IMG/VR virus record: IMGVR_UViG_3300027797_001314
Location: 1 to 26,335 of that record
Direction: 5' to 3' (one strand)
Source of the DNA: a virus
Length of the DNA stretch: 26,335 nucleotides
Shown here one piece after another: positions 1-7,520 of this stretch (positions are counted from its first letter, which is position 1; each line of letters begins with the position of its first letter). The position numbers and the translations under genes were made by a program. The notes under the pieces are model-generated. The model did no database searches and was not told where the DNA came from. It was given only the letters and a program-made list of their open reading frames with translations.

Positions 1-487
1 CCAATTCGTAGTCCTCTGTTACCAATACTGCGGCGCCGCCTGCAGATTCCCAACGGTCACAGTTGTCCTTGCGATCATCTACCAAGATGTCACCGGGATT
101 GCAATGCTGCCACTTGTCTGTTGAGTAGGGACCAAAGTGTACTGCTATATCAGGAAAGAACTCCTGTGCCCACTGCATCTTATCCCAGAATGCCCAGGCA
201 ACATCATTGTCTTTGGGAATGGCAGTTAAGAACATTAGGTTATAGCCGCCGCGGTCTCTGAGGTCACGAGCCAGGTTGGCCATACGATCAGCACCGGGCA
301 TCTTGGGCAGGGTACGATAAAAGTGTGGAGCTTCACGTAGGCGTTCCCACTGCTCCGGGGGCCAGTAGCGTTCCGGAGTGCCGGCCATGGCCACTGATCT
401 GGGTTCACGTAGGTAAAGTGTAGCGGCTCGATCCCAGTCGGCTACTACTCCGTCCATGTCTAGGTATATTGTATTGTTTGTGGTCAT
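1..487 (-). CDS. HAD-family 5'(3')-deoxyribonucleotidase-like phosphatase, 3' end outside window
   Basis: The reading frame opens at 487 and runs off the left edge after about 162 codons with no stop. Near the N-terminus it has DMDGVVADWD, the HAD motif I with the nucleophile and acid/base aspartates. An LTAIP segment fits motif II, STDKW supplies a lysine, and LVDDRKDN fits the metal-binding motif IV. This combination and the small size suit the 5'(3')-deoxyribonucleotidase branch, which dephosphorylates nucleoside monophosphates in the cytoplasm. Substrate cannot be read from the sequence. Its ATG overlaps the stop of the upstream glycosyltransferase gene by 4 nt (ATGA), so the two are probably translationally coupled. 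Family is fairly sure; nucleotidase versus other small-molecule phosphatase is inferred. Confidence 0.8.
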   Translation of the reverse strand, partial: MTTNNTIYLDMDGVVADWDRAATLYLREPRSVAMAGTPERYWPPEQWERLREAPHFYRTLPKMPGADRMANLARDLRDRGGYNLMFLTAIPKDNDVAWAFWDKMQWAQEFFPDIAVHFGPYSTDKWQHCNPGDILVDDRKDNCDRWESAGGAAVLVTEDYEL

Positions 488-1179
488 AGGGTTATTCCAT
501 AATGTTGTGCGGTTTCCTTACCGTGGAAACCAAGGCTCTTTTTAAACCAAGGATTAGAGTAGCTTTCACTGCCCTCAATGGCAAATCGGTGTGCTAGGTC
601 AATGGGTGCATACTTGATACCGTATTCAGGTTCCAGTATCTTACGATATGGGCCTGCCAGTAGGTTGTCTTCACATAGGGTGGTATGACCCGTGCGATCT
701 GTATAATAGTAACGTGGATCTAGATCAAGCCAATCGATTGTTAGGTAACTGGGCTCCCAATCTAGCAGGGCATCGTAGAGCCTGCGGCTACGTAAGGTGA
801 ATCCACCATTGCCCACGTTTTCACCATCAGGCCACCATAACCAGGGTGCGCCAATATAATCATAGTTGTAAAACTCATCAGTCCATGCGTCTCGATTAAC
901 TCCAAACCCATCATGATGTATGATTAGGTTGTAGTCAGTATTAACCACAGCGGGCATGACACGCAGGCAAGCATGACTGTACCAGTGATTGTATATATGC
1001 TTGGCTGGGTCAAAGCGTTTGATGCGTATCCACTCTACGGGCACATTCAATGTTTCCGGACAGGGTCGATCTGCTAGCCAGTATACACGGCTTGCGGGTG
1101 TAACTGCCAGGGTGGCCTTTAGGGCACGTAGGGTTTTATCGTAGTTTAAGGTATCTATACAGCTGATGCTAAGTCTCAT
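484..1179 (-). CDS. DUF5672-type glycosyltransferase-like protein
   Basis: 231 aa. It carries the DUF5672 signature set in order: HHDGF (residues 88-92, a DxD-like position), YDYIGAPW (106-113), VGNGGFTLRS (122-131), CEDN (169-172) and a C-terminal GFHG (217-220). Members of this family occur in bacterial and phage glycan clusters and are thought to be glycosyltransferases; activity is seldom demonstrated. A role in modifying virion or host-surface glycans is inference. No signal peptide or membrane segment is visible. The gene overlaps the HAD gene downstream by 4 nt and has a 39-nt gap to the nucleotidyltransferase upstream. Its region is clearly richer in G+C than the replication genes. 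Confidence 0.75.
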   Translation of the reverse strand: MRLSISCIDTLNYDKTLRALKATLAVTPASRVYWLADRPCPETLNVPVEWIRIKRFDPAKHIYNHWYSHACLRVMPAVVNTDYNLIIHHDGFGVNRDAWTDEFYNYDYIGAPWLWWPDGENVGNGGFTLRSRRLYDALLDWEPSYLTIDWLDLDPRYYYTDRTGHTTLCEDNLLAGPYRKILEPEYGIKYAPIDLAHRFAIEGSESYSNPWFKKSLGFHGKETAQHYGITL

Positions 1180-1180
1180 G

Positions 1181-1194
1181 TGTATAATTATACA
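1181..1194. repeat. 14-bp perfect palindrome TGTATAATTATACA just upstream of the glycosyltransferase start
   Basis: The sequence equals its own reverse complement and ends one base before the ATG of the minus-strand gene starting at 1179. It contains a TATAAT core on both strands. It could be an operator or a sigma70-like -10 box; no -35 match is visible at the usual spacing. Function is unknown. Confidence 0.4.
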
Positions 1195-1218
1195 GCCTGG
1201 ACCTGCCGGGGTGTTAGA

Positions 1219-1902
1219 TTAGATGCTCAGACCTTGATCTTCTATACGGGTAAGGGCCCGCATCAGTAGACTGAGTACTCCCAAATTACGTAGATTTTTA
1301 TAAGCCAAATTATGTGATCCAAACTCGCCCTGATCTTTTAGACCGGCCTTGCGGTATTGGCTCAGTTCATCTCGAGTTTGTTCAATACGCTCTAGATCTC
1401 GACTGGCCAATGCGTCTTTGATTTTCTCTAACCAACTCAGGGTTTCTCTACTGATTTCGTTATCATCCCAGTGTGCTCGAATCTTTTTTGGGCGTGTCTT
1501 CCATTGATCGTTTAATAAACTGTAGCTACTGCCCGTCACAGGTCTATTGGTATCTTCTACGTAGACTTCTACTGGTATACCATGAATGGTAATATCATGG
1601 CGTTCTTTCCATAATTTACGTTTGGCATCAAACATGGCTTCTACAGGTTGATCACAGGTAACGTTTTTATAGTTGACTATAAGGTGTAGATCTATGTCCG
1701 AATATTTACTGTAGGTATAATTGGCCTGACTGCCGGTAATTTGTATATCTTCTAATGGTGCATCAAAATCTAGAAATTCATAAAACTCGCGAGCTATACG
1801 TAATAGGGCAACCTGCACTCGAGAATCTAGTTGATCATCTCGCCAAAGCTGTGGATTTAGCTGGCTATGCAGTTCTATAGTGATGAAATCATTCTTGGTC
1901 AT
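1219..1902 (-). CDS. nucleotidyltransferase-fold protein (Pol beta-like, MNT type)
   Basis: 227 aa. Residues 57-73 hold GSQANYTYSKYSDIDLH, the GS-x-SDxD pattern of the polymerase beta-like nucleotidyltransferase superfamily, with metal ligands D69 and D71. A third carboxylate is probably E112 or E116 in the following VEVYVED strand. The C-terminal half is helical and charged. Such proteins transfer a nucleotide to a small molecule, RNA or protein; the substrate here is unknown. No partner HEPN-type antitoxin-system gene lies next to it, so a toxin-antitoxin role is not favoured. The ATG is preceded by CATAAATA plus 6 nt and no Shine-Dalgarno sequence, part of a two-way promoter shared with the plus-strand AlgH-like gene. 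Confidence 0.75.
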   Translation of the reverse strand: MTKNDFITIELHSQLNPQLWRDDQLDSRVQVALLRIAREFYEFLDFDAPLEDIQITGSQANYTYSKYSDIDLHLIVNYKNVTCDQPVEAMFDAKRKLWKERHDITIHGIPVEVYVEDTNRPVTGSSYSLLNDQWKTRPKKIRAHWDDNEISRETLSWLEKIKDALASRDLERIEQTRDELSQYRKAGLKDQGEFGSHNLAYKNLRNLGVLSLLMRALTRIEDQGLSI

Positions 1903-1904
1903 AT

Positions 1905-1929
1905 TGAATATTTATGCGGTAAATATTCA
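1905..1929. promoter_or_regulatory. palindromic bidirectional late promoter
   Basis: A perfect 10-bp inverted repeat (TGAATATTTA, 5-nt spacer TGCGG, TAAATATTCA) fills the gap between two divergent genes. On the minus strand it reads CATAAATA (1916-1909), then 6 nt, then the ATG at 1902. On the plus strand it reads GGTAAATA (1918-1925), then 5 nt, then the ATG at 1931. Both match the T4 late -10 element TATAAATA in the core TAAATA. Confidence 0.6.
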
Positions 1930-1930
1930 C

Positions 1931-2500
1931 ATGCTAATGGATAATTATCAAGGTAGATTATTAATATCACAACCTCGCTGCCGCAGTAAAATGTTTTCAC
2001 AGGGTGTAGTACTCGTTGTCAAACACTCAACTAACGGTGCTTGGGGAATCATGTTGAATAAACCTATAGACCCGGAACAATGCAACATGGCCGACATTAT
2101 TGAACATGTGGATATGGATAATCCCTACGGAGTAAATGCTCCAGTACATATGGGTGGTCCAGTGGAACGTGGGCGGGTATGTGTAATACATTCTGCTGAG
2201 TGGTCCAGCGCCAGCACACAATCTATATGTGAGGGAGTATCCGTTACTACAGATATCAGCGTTATCAGTGCTATTGTAGCTTTAGAAGGTCCTGCACAGT
2301 ACAGGATATTTTCCGGACTAAGTGTCTGGGGTGCCGGCCAGTTAGATGGAGAAATGCGTGGCAAAGAACCTTGGACTGCTCTACATCAATGGTTAAGCAT
2401 ACCTGCAGATATAGATACAATATTTCAGTTTGACACCGACGATCAATGGCAACACGCATTGGCGCTAGCCGTTGACCAAGAAGTTAAAGAACTGTTTTAA
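1931..2500 (+). CDS. YqgE/AlgH family (DUF179, UPF0301) protein
   Basis: 189 aa from the ATG at 1931. A longer frame opens at 1880, but it would overlap the divergent gene and bury the promoter; the family similarity starts at NYQGRLLISQP, just after this ATG. Family landmarks are GxMLNKPI near residue 45, HMGGPVERGRVCVIHS in the middle and the Gly-rich SVWGAGQLDGEM toward the C-terminus. The length is normal for the family (about 185-190 aa). AlgH of Pseudomonas was linked to alginate regulation, but the biochemical role of the family is not settled. It starts a two-gene plus-strand unit with the desaturase, opposite to nearly everything else in the window. Confidence 0.85.
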   Translation: MLMDNYQGRLLISQPRCRSKMFSQGVVLVVKHSTNGAWGIMLNKPIDPEQCNMADIIEHVDMDNPYGVNAPVHMGGPVERGRVCVIHSAEWSSASTQSICEGVSVTTDISVISAIVALEGPAQYRIFSGLSVWGAGQLDGEMRGKEPWTALHQWLSIPADIDTIFQFDTDDQWQHALALAVDQEVKELF

Positions 2501-2524
2501 TGAGGGATTTTCCATTATAATTAT

Positions 2525-3238
2525 ATGCTCGAATTACTATACATTTTAATTGCAACACACATCACTATTGCGTGTGTAACATTGTTTTTACATCGCGGGC
2601 AAGCACACAAATCAGTAGAGTTTCATCCCATAATAGAACACTTTATGCGTTTCTGGTTGTGGCTTACTACAGGTATGGTAACCAAGCAATGGGTTGCTGT
2701 ACACCGCAAGCATCACAGATACAGTGATGTCGACGGAGACCCGCACACACCTCATGTGTACGGTATCTGGCAAGTATTATTTAAAGGAGCAGTATTATAT
2801 CATGCGGCATCAAAAGATAAAGTTATGGTTGATACATACGGTCGTGGTACTCCTGCTGATTGGATGGAGCTTCACATATACCAGCCTCACTCTAGACTTG
2901 GCATTGGCATTCTCTTTGTGCTCAACACTCTAGTGTTTGGCTGGTGGGGAATATTAATCTGGGGCATACAAATGATATGGATTCCGTTCTGGGCCGCTGG
3001 GGTCATAAACGGTCTAGGACACTGGATAGGATACAGAAATGGCGAAACTAAAGATAAAAGTAAAAATATTATGCCTTGGGGTATTATTATTGGCGGTGAA
3101 TGTCTGCACAATAATCATCATCTTGAACCCGCAAATCCTCGTCTCAGTCGTCGCTGGTTTGAATTCGATATAGGATGGATGTACATCTGCATCCTCCGGG
3201 CCCTGCGGTTGGCCACTGTCAAAGAAAATACTATCTAG
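2525..3238 (+). CDS. membrane fatty acid desaturase (acyl-CoA/acyl-lipid delta-9 type)
   Basis: 237 aa. It has the three histidine boxes of the membrane desaturase superfamily: HRGQAH (residues 23-28), HRKHH (60-64) and HNNHH (195-199). NGLGHWIG (162-169) supplies the additional histidine typical of stearoyl-CoA desaturases. Hydrophobic stretches at about 4-22, 42-52, 126-145 and 147-160 fit the membrane hairpins. Members use a di-iron centre and O2 to introduce a cis double bond into acyl chains. It is shorter than most bacterial enzymes (about 300 aa), but all boxes are present, so it may be active. It lies 24 nt after the AlgH-like gene, presumably co-transcribed, and ends 3 nt before the convergent gp41 gene. 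A role in remodelling host membrane lipids during infection is inference. Confidence 0.9.
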   Translation: MLELLYILIATHITIACVTLFLHRGQAHKSVEFHPIIEHFMRFWLWLTTGMVTKQWVAVHRKHHRYSDVDGDPHTPHVYGIWQVLFKGAVLYHAASKDKVMVDTYGRGTPADWMELHIYQPHSRLGIGILFVLNTLVFGWWGILIWGIQMIWIPFWAAGVINGLGHWIGYRNGETKDKSKNIMPWGIIIGGECLHNNHHLEPANPRLSRRWFEFDIGWMYICILRALRLATVKENTI

Positions 3239-3241
3239 TTT

Positions 3242-4717
3242 TTAATCTCGTTCGCTATTCAAATTAGCCAACATAGCACGTATTTTTGCGCCGCCTAGAT
3301 CTGCTTTAACCTTGGGTATATTAGCACCCTGTCTAGGATCAACTTCTAATATTTCTCCAGTTTCTGGATCAGTGGTTGTAGTCACAGCACTGGTACGTTT
3401 TAGTCCAGCTACAATACTACTAGGACCACCAGCTTTGCCCCCACCCTGATTCATACTACGATCATCGTACTCATCACCGGTATCAGTTATACGCAGGGTA
3501 TCTACATTAAAATCTAGTTCAACCTTTTGTCCAACACCTGCACTACTACGTGTTTTCATAAACTGGATCTGATAGCGGCCACGTTCTTTCATTGCCCTGC
3601 TGGTAAAGATACCAATTACATTATCTGCTGTCATAATCTTACTCAATCCGCCACTAATATGACTGTGATCAAACTCAATTTCTTCAACAGCACTACGATT
3701 CAGCTGACTCGCTGTTACTGTGATACATTGTGTTTCCATTGCCAGATTTCGAATCTCTTCTGACACATACTTGTCTTTTACGAACAGATCGCTGGGCGAC
3801 ACCTTCACAGACAAAGGCATCATCAAATCGAGGTAATCTATTAAAATTACGTCTGGTTTGACGCCTTTTTTGACCTGATATTCCTTCAAATAGGCTCGAA
3901 TATCGTTACAATTTTTACCGCTGGGCATATACTTGATTTGTATGCTTCCTGCGTTTCTTCCCATCATTTTAACTTTGAGTTCAACATCGTCAATGTTCTT
4001 AAATATCTCTCGAGTAGTAATACCAGTCATCATAGAGTCAATTCTCATGCCCACTAGACCTTCTGCTAATTCAAATGTAAGGTACAATACATTCATTCCT
4101 GCTAGTGCCCAGTTCACACCCAAATTAGCTAGAAACAAACTCTTGCCGCCCCCGGAGCCAGCACAAAAAATATTAAGCTCTCCTCGATTGAAACCGCCAT
4201 AAAGTTTTCTATCAATGCTAGGCCATCCTGTTGAAATCTGTCCATTACCATCTTTTAGTTTTGTAAGACGACCTCTAGGATCTTCAAAGTAATCAGTGCC
4301 CATATCCTTGTTTAAACTAATCTGGATAGCATCTTTGATCAGCTTTTCAACCGGATTGTATTCTCCCTTTTCTAACAGATCTGCACTTTGTAAAATTGCA
4401 CGTTCCAGAGCTTTATGACGACTAAAGTTTTCAAACTCGTCCATTAGCCATTCATAGTTTTCTTTGGGTAAGTTAACAGATTGTAGTTCTTTACCGCAAC
4501 TTGCGTTAACAATAGCCGCATCTGGTATTACTTTATAATCGTCTACATATTTGGTAATAAACTCTGCGGTTTCTTTTAACTTCTGATCAAAGTTCTCAGG
4601 ATCAAAAATATTCTGACAACGAGCAAAAGTTTCTGCATCACTTAGAAACATTTCTAAGTAAAGTTTTTGTATATCGTAGTTGTAATTGGGTTTATCTTTT
4701 TGTTCTTGTTTATTCAT
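3242..4717 (-). CDS. gp41: replicative DNA helicase, T4 gp41 (DnaB family)
   Basis: 491 aa, close to T4 gp41. The N-terminal 140 residues are helical, as in the DnaB/gp41 collar. The RecA-like core has Walker A AGSGGGKS (186-193), a catalytic acidic strand LTFELAEG, Walker B VILIDYLDLM (290-299), TASQLNRSA (335-343) and an arginine-finger segment FMKTRSSAG near 396-404. It forms a hexamer that unwinds the fork 5' to 3' on the lagging strand and works with primase. The gene overlaps the primase gene by 8 nt, so the primosome subunits are made together. The C-terminal 60 residues are polar and probably flexible. Confidence 0.95.
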   Translation of the reverse strand: MNKQEQKDKPNYNYDIQKLYLEMFLSDAETFARCQNIFDPENFDQKLKETAEFITKYVDDYKVIPDAAIVNASCGKELQSVNLPKENYEWLMDEFENFSRHKALERAILQSADLLEKGEYNPVEKLIKDAIQISLNKDMGTDYFEDPRGRLTKLKDGNGQISTGWPSIDRKLYGGFNRGELNIFCAGSGGGKSLFLANLGVNWALAGMNVLYLTFELAEGLVGMRIDSMMTGITTREIFKNIDDVELKVKMMGRNAGSIQIKYMPSGKNCNDIRAYLKEYQVKKGVKPDVILIDYLDLMMPLSVKVSPSDLFVKDKYVSEEIRNLAMETQCITVTASQLNRSAVEEIEFDHSHISGGLSKIMTADNVIGIFTSRAMKERGRYQIQFMKTRSSAGVGQKVELDFNVDTLRITDTGDEYDDRSMNQGGGKAGGPSSIVAGLKRTSAVTTTTDPETGEILEVDPRQGANIPKVKADLGGAKIRAMLANLNSERD

Positions 4718-5711
4718 GTATTGCTTCCAGTTTTTTCTTTAGTAACTGTATTTTTATCTCGTTTGTTTCTCGGTAGTGCAAGATCGCGGATAGTGTATAC
4801 AATCTACCATATTTCTTTACTGCGTCTGCTACGTCTTTAACTTCGTCGCCCCAAGGAGGTAAACTCACACTCCACTTATTTTCTAAGGCGGCTTTGAGCA
4901 TAACTGCTCCGGCCCTGTCTCGATCTGGCACAACAATAACTTCTCTGCTTAATGCGTTAAGGCGCATAATTTGTGTATTGTTAGGACTATTATGCATTAC
5001 AGCACATCCATCTACAGCGATAGCATCAAACTGTCCTTCAACTACTATAACATATTTTCTATTGGTAGTTTGTGCGTCTATATTAAACACATAGCCAGGC
5101 TGTGCATCTGTTAGATACTTTGGTTTACCTTCAGTTATTTTACGTCCTGTATAACCAACTATCATACCGTCTTGATAAAATGGTATAATAACTCGATCCG
5201 AATATCCTGCCGTAGGCGACCACATCCAGTTGTACCAATCTAGTTCCATACCTCGGCCTAGCACATATTCTACTATTTTTCCAAGGTCCTCTGCTATGTC
5301 TGGCAAGTATGCAGTATTGATCCACTCCATGACTGGTAACGTTGCTTCGGGTAAGTCTATTTGATGCAGATTAAAGTCTAAAGGCTTCTCAACCTTAGGC
5401 ATGTCTTCTTTATTCTTTAATGCTTCAAGACCGAGTTTCTGTATTTCAATCTCAGGTAATCCCATCCATGAAAATAAGTTTTTAGTATTCTTACTTAGTA
5501 GTTTTCCAGGTACCCATCCTGCTTTAAAGTTACAGTTAAAACAGTGAAATTGGAATCCATCATTGTTAAACAACATGCCGCCGCGTTGTCTAGTATCTTG
5601 CTTTTCTCCATTATGGTGACAGCAAGGCGCATTGAAACTGATCCAACCGCTTGGAGTAGATTTGCGTTTAGGTGGTAATAGATTTTGTACCGTTGCTTGA
5701 ATCAGATTCAT
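4710..5711 (-). CDS. gp61: DNA primase, T4 gp61
   Basis: 333 aa, near the T4 length. The N-terminus has a zinc-binding module with C30, C31, H32 and H33 followed by HCFNC (C57, C60). The Toprim catalytic part has VVEGQFDA (E225) and VPDRDRAG (D263, D265), which bind the metals for RNA primer synthesis. It makes primers on lagging-strand template and docks on the gp41 hexamer, whose gene follows with an 8-nt overlap. It sits 9 nt after the stop of a tail-type structural gene, so read-through from a late-type promoter at 6566-6573 would also express it. No strong Shine-Dalgarno site is seen. Confidence 0.9.
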   Translation of the reverse strand: MNLIQATVQNLLPPKRKSTPSGWISFNAPCCHHNGEKQDTRQRGGMLFNNDGFQFHCFNCNFKAGWVPGKLLSKNTKNLFSWMGLPEIEIQKLGLEALKNKEDMPKVEKPLDFNLHQIDLPEATLPVMEWINTAYLPDIAEDLGKIVEYVLGRGMELDWYNWMWSPTAGYSDRVIIPFYQDGMIVGYTGRKITEGKPKYLTDAQPGYVFNIDAQTTNRKYVIVVEGQFDAIAVDGCAVMHNSPNNTQIMRLNALSREVIVVPDRDRAGAVMLKAALENKWSVSLPPWGDEVKDVADAVKKYGRLYTLSAILHYRETNEIKIQLLKKKLEAIHE

Positions 5712-5720
5712 GCATACAGT

Positions 5721-6560
5721 TTAACTTCTGTATTGGACTTTGTCAAACGTTCCGGCATATGTTGTGTCGTCATTTTGGCCAGTTGTCGGATTTGTATCCG
5801 GAATGTAACGCACTCGAATATAGCTAAACAATCCATTAAAATTAACATAGCCAACACCAGTATAATTAAAATAGGTCTTGGTACCTAAGGTAGCAAAATA
5901 CGAGTAAGTACCGGGACTGTTTTCCAATGTACCTTCTACTAATACTCGGCCTTTGAATCCAGTCATATAAAACGCAACCGTATGGAGTGCCGTGCCCGCT
6001 TGAAATTCTGGATTAGCTCTCAAGTTGCCCGTTGAGTATTCCCATTTCAGCGCCGTTGCATTGTAGTTACGCTGGAAGTTAGTTATTTCTTGACTAGGCT
6101 TTAGTGCGGGATATACATCATTTCTAATTTCTAATGTACCAGCTACTCCGTAATATGTATTAGTGTATGCAGGACTATAGCTACCATCACTTTCCAAACG
6201 AGTAACTGAAAATCTATAATTTTTAGGTTCTGCTTCTAATGTATCAACTTCTGTAAATGTAACTTGTCCAATACCTTTTAATGCGTTAGTAGTTGTAGAT
6301 GCAGTATCTAGTATATCTAGTTGTTTAGATAACATTAAGGTATTGTTTGTAGGGTCAAAAACATTCATAACAAAAGTCTGAGTGCTAATGTTTAATCGCT
6401 TTTGATCTGAATTTTTAAATTGTAGTTGTATGGTGCTACGGACACCCTTTTGTATAGTCAGTGGTCGTTGATACATGGTTTGGTGTATTCCTATATTATT
6501 GTCCAGATCTAACATCACTTCGAACAAATTGGTATATAAATAGACTGGTAATTTCTGCAT
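5721..6560 (-). CDS. probable virion structural protein (beta-rich, tail or neck type)
   Basis: 279 aa from the ATG at 6560. A longer frame opens at 6590, but the first 10 residues would overlap the divergent gene and erase the promoter. The 6560 ATG follows AATAAATA by 5 nt, as at other late genes here, and MQKLPVYLY is a natural start. The protein is rich in Thr, Asn, Tyr and Val with alternating hydrophobic residues, suggesting beta-sandwich folds. Two halves are suggested, with a break near residue 140. I know similar proteins as virion components of marine T4-like phages, but no precise role. It is odd that a late structural gene heads the primase-helicase unit. Confidence 0.6.
   Translation of the reverse strand: MQKLPVYLYTNLFEVMLDLDNNIGIHQTMYQRPLTIQKGVRSTIQLQFKNSDQKRLNISTQTFVMNVFDPTNNTLMLSKQLDILDTASTTTNALKGIGQVTFTEVDTLEAEPKNYRFSVTRLESDGSYSPAYTNTYYGVAGTLEIRNDVYPALKPSQEITNFQRNYNATALKWEYSTGNLRANPEFQAGTALHTVAFYMTGFKGRVLVEGTLENSPGTYSYFATLGTKTYFNYTGVGYVNFNGLFSYIRVRYIPDTNPTTGQNDDTTYAGTFDKVQYRS
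6535..6542 (+). promoter_or_regulatory. late promoter TATAAATA for the 126-aa gene
   Basis: A perfect match to the T4 late promoter consensus on the plus strand, inside the 5' end of the opposite gene. Initiation about 6 nt downstream would give a leader of about 32 nt before the ATG at 6581. Confidence 0.5.
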
Positions 6561-6565
6561 ATGGA

Positions 6566-6573
6566 TATTTATT
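6566..6573 (-). promoter_or_regulatory. late promoter AATAAATA for the structural gene
   Basis: On the minus strand AATAAATA is followed by TCCAT and then the ATG at 6560. No Shine-Dalgarno sequence is present; the mRNA would be leaderless or nearly so. Confidence 0.5.
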
Positions 6574-6580
6574 ATAAAGA

Positions 6581-6961
6581 ATGACGACAAAAGATAGCTT
6601 TCAGCAAAACTACCCGTTTATGACCTGTATCAGGTGTAATGGGACAGAATACTTAGGTATAATCATCAACTTCGATAATCAAGTGGTCAGCATCTACGAC
6701 TATGCTGTTATTAAGACTGTTAATCAGTCTCACTTTTTAGGACTAGGTGATTCTTGGTGGTGGGAAAGCAACCGAAAAATACCAATCAACATATTTTTAA
6801 AAAATGATATGATAGTATACAAACAGTATATTAAAACTTTTAACAGTAAAGATGTTGAAGTAGTTTTTGGCCCAACAGTCAACCTAAGTGATATTGCTGA
6901 AAAACGTATTAAGCGTAGATCGATCCAGCTAGTAAGAAATCCTAAGAAAATCCGTAACTAA
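6581..6961 (+). CDS. conserved phage protein of unknown function, 126 aa
   Basis: One of only three plus-strand genes. The protein has a beta-rich first half (RCNGTEYLGIIINFDNQVVS), then GLGDSWWWESNRKIPINIFL, a distinctive block around residues 55-74, and a basic C-terminal tail (KRIKRRSIQLVRNPKK). The tail suggests nucleic-acid or protein contact. I recognise it as a conserved hypothetical of marine T4-like phages, without a function. A TATAAATA box lies 39 nt upstream of its ATG. Its 3' end overlaps the convergent DnaE-like gene by 20 nt. Confidence 0.75.
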   Translation: MTTKDSFQQNYPFMTCIRCNGTEYLGIIINFDNQVVSIYDYAVIKTVNQSHFLGLGDSWWWESNRKIPINIFLKNDMIVYKQYIKTFNSKDVEVVFGPTVNLSDIAEKRIKRRSIQLVRNPKKIRN

Positions 6962-7520
6962 TACCTTCGCAGATAAGATTCATCTGCACAATAACAGCCA
7001 TTGCATACGCCATTGCATGAGCCTTCTTAAAGAAATATTCATCGCCTTGTGGTTTTGTCCAGACCTCTGCGGTTATTGTATTCCAATCTTTCCCTATCAA
7101 GTAACGTTTTGCGGGTCGGATCATTGCCAACACCGCTGCCAGTTGTTGTACAGAAGTCGGTTTCGTCTGCCTTAAAATCTGTCCATGACCGTTGACGTGA
7201 AATAGCAAATTGACAAAATCGTCCTGTTCTAGTAAGTCCCATAGTGGCTCAGCCTCCATTAATCTAACAAGGTGCTCTTCATCTTTAACACCTTCATAAA
7301 TTCCAACATTTAAAAAATCAATTTTAAAATATTTGCGATCTTCTGCTTCTTTATATTCGATACTTGCAGTACCAGTTAACGGATTGTACGGAATAGAATG
7401 ACAATATACACCGGTATTGTGTTTTTTAGAAGTTCCATCTTTGTCCACGATAGTCGCAGGAACATGCTTGATAATATCAAGTATCTTTTTCCTATCTGCA
7501 AAGTCGATATCAATGTCCAT
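6942..7520 (-). CDS. miniature DnaE/PolC-like protein (PolIII alpha palm and fingers motifs)
   Basis: 192 aa. It starts with MDIDIDF, matching the PDxDxDF active-site motif of bacterial PolIII alpha. TGVYCHS (36-42) matches the conserved TGVHAAG segment, KIDFLNV (66-72) matches KFDFLGL with the third catalytic Asp (D68), LAAVLAMIRPAKR (127-139) matches the IALVALFRPGP fingers motif, and FFKKAHAMAYA (163-173) matches FNKSHAAAYA. All five are in the DnaE order, but the whole is about one sixth of DnaE length. PHP, tau-binding and OB parts are absent. Whether it polymerises, binds DNA or only regulates is unknown. It overlaps the 71-aa gene upstream by 11 nt in a gene cluster with the probable clamp loader and UvsW. 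The relation to DnaE is my motif reading, not an alignment. Confidence 0.65.
   Translation of the reverse strand: MDIDIDFADRKKILDIIKHVPATIVDKDGTSKKHNTGVYCHSIPYNPLTGTASIEYKEAEDRKYFKIDFLNVGIYEGVKDEEHLVRLMEAEPLWDLLEQDDFVNLLFHVNGHGQILRQTKPTSVQQLAAVLAMIRPAKRYLIGKDWNTITAEVWTKPQGDEYFFKKAHAMAYAMAVIVQMNLICEGISYGFS

Noticed and set aside
1219-1902. Nucleotidyltransferase as part of an MNT-HEPN toxin-antitoxin pair
   Set aside because: No HEPN-type partner lies beside it, and the neighbours are glycan and metabolism genes.
2516-2521. TATAAT before the desaturase gene
   Set aside because: Only 3 nt separate it from the ATG and no -35 is visible; transcription would start inside the gene. Co-transcription with the AlgH-like gene is simpler.
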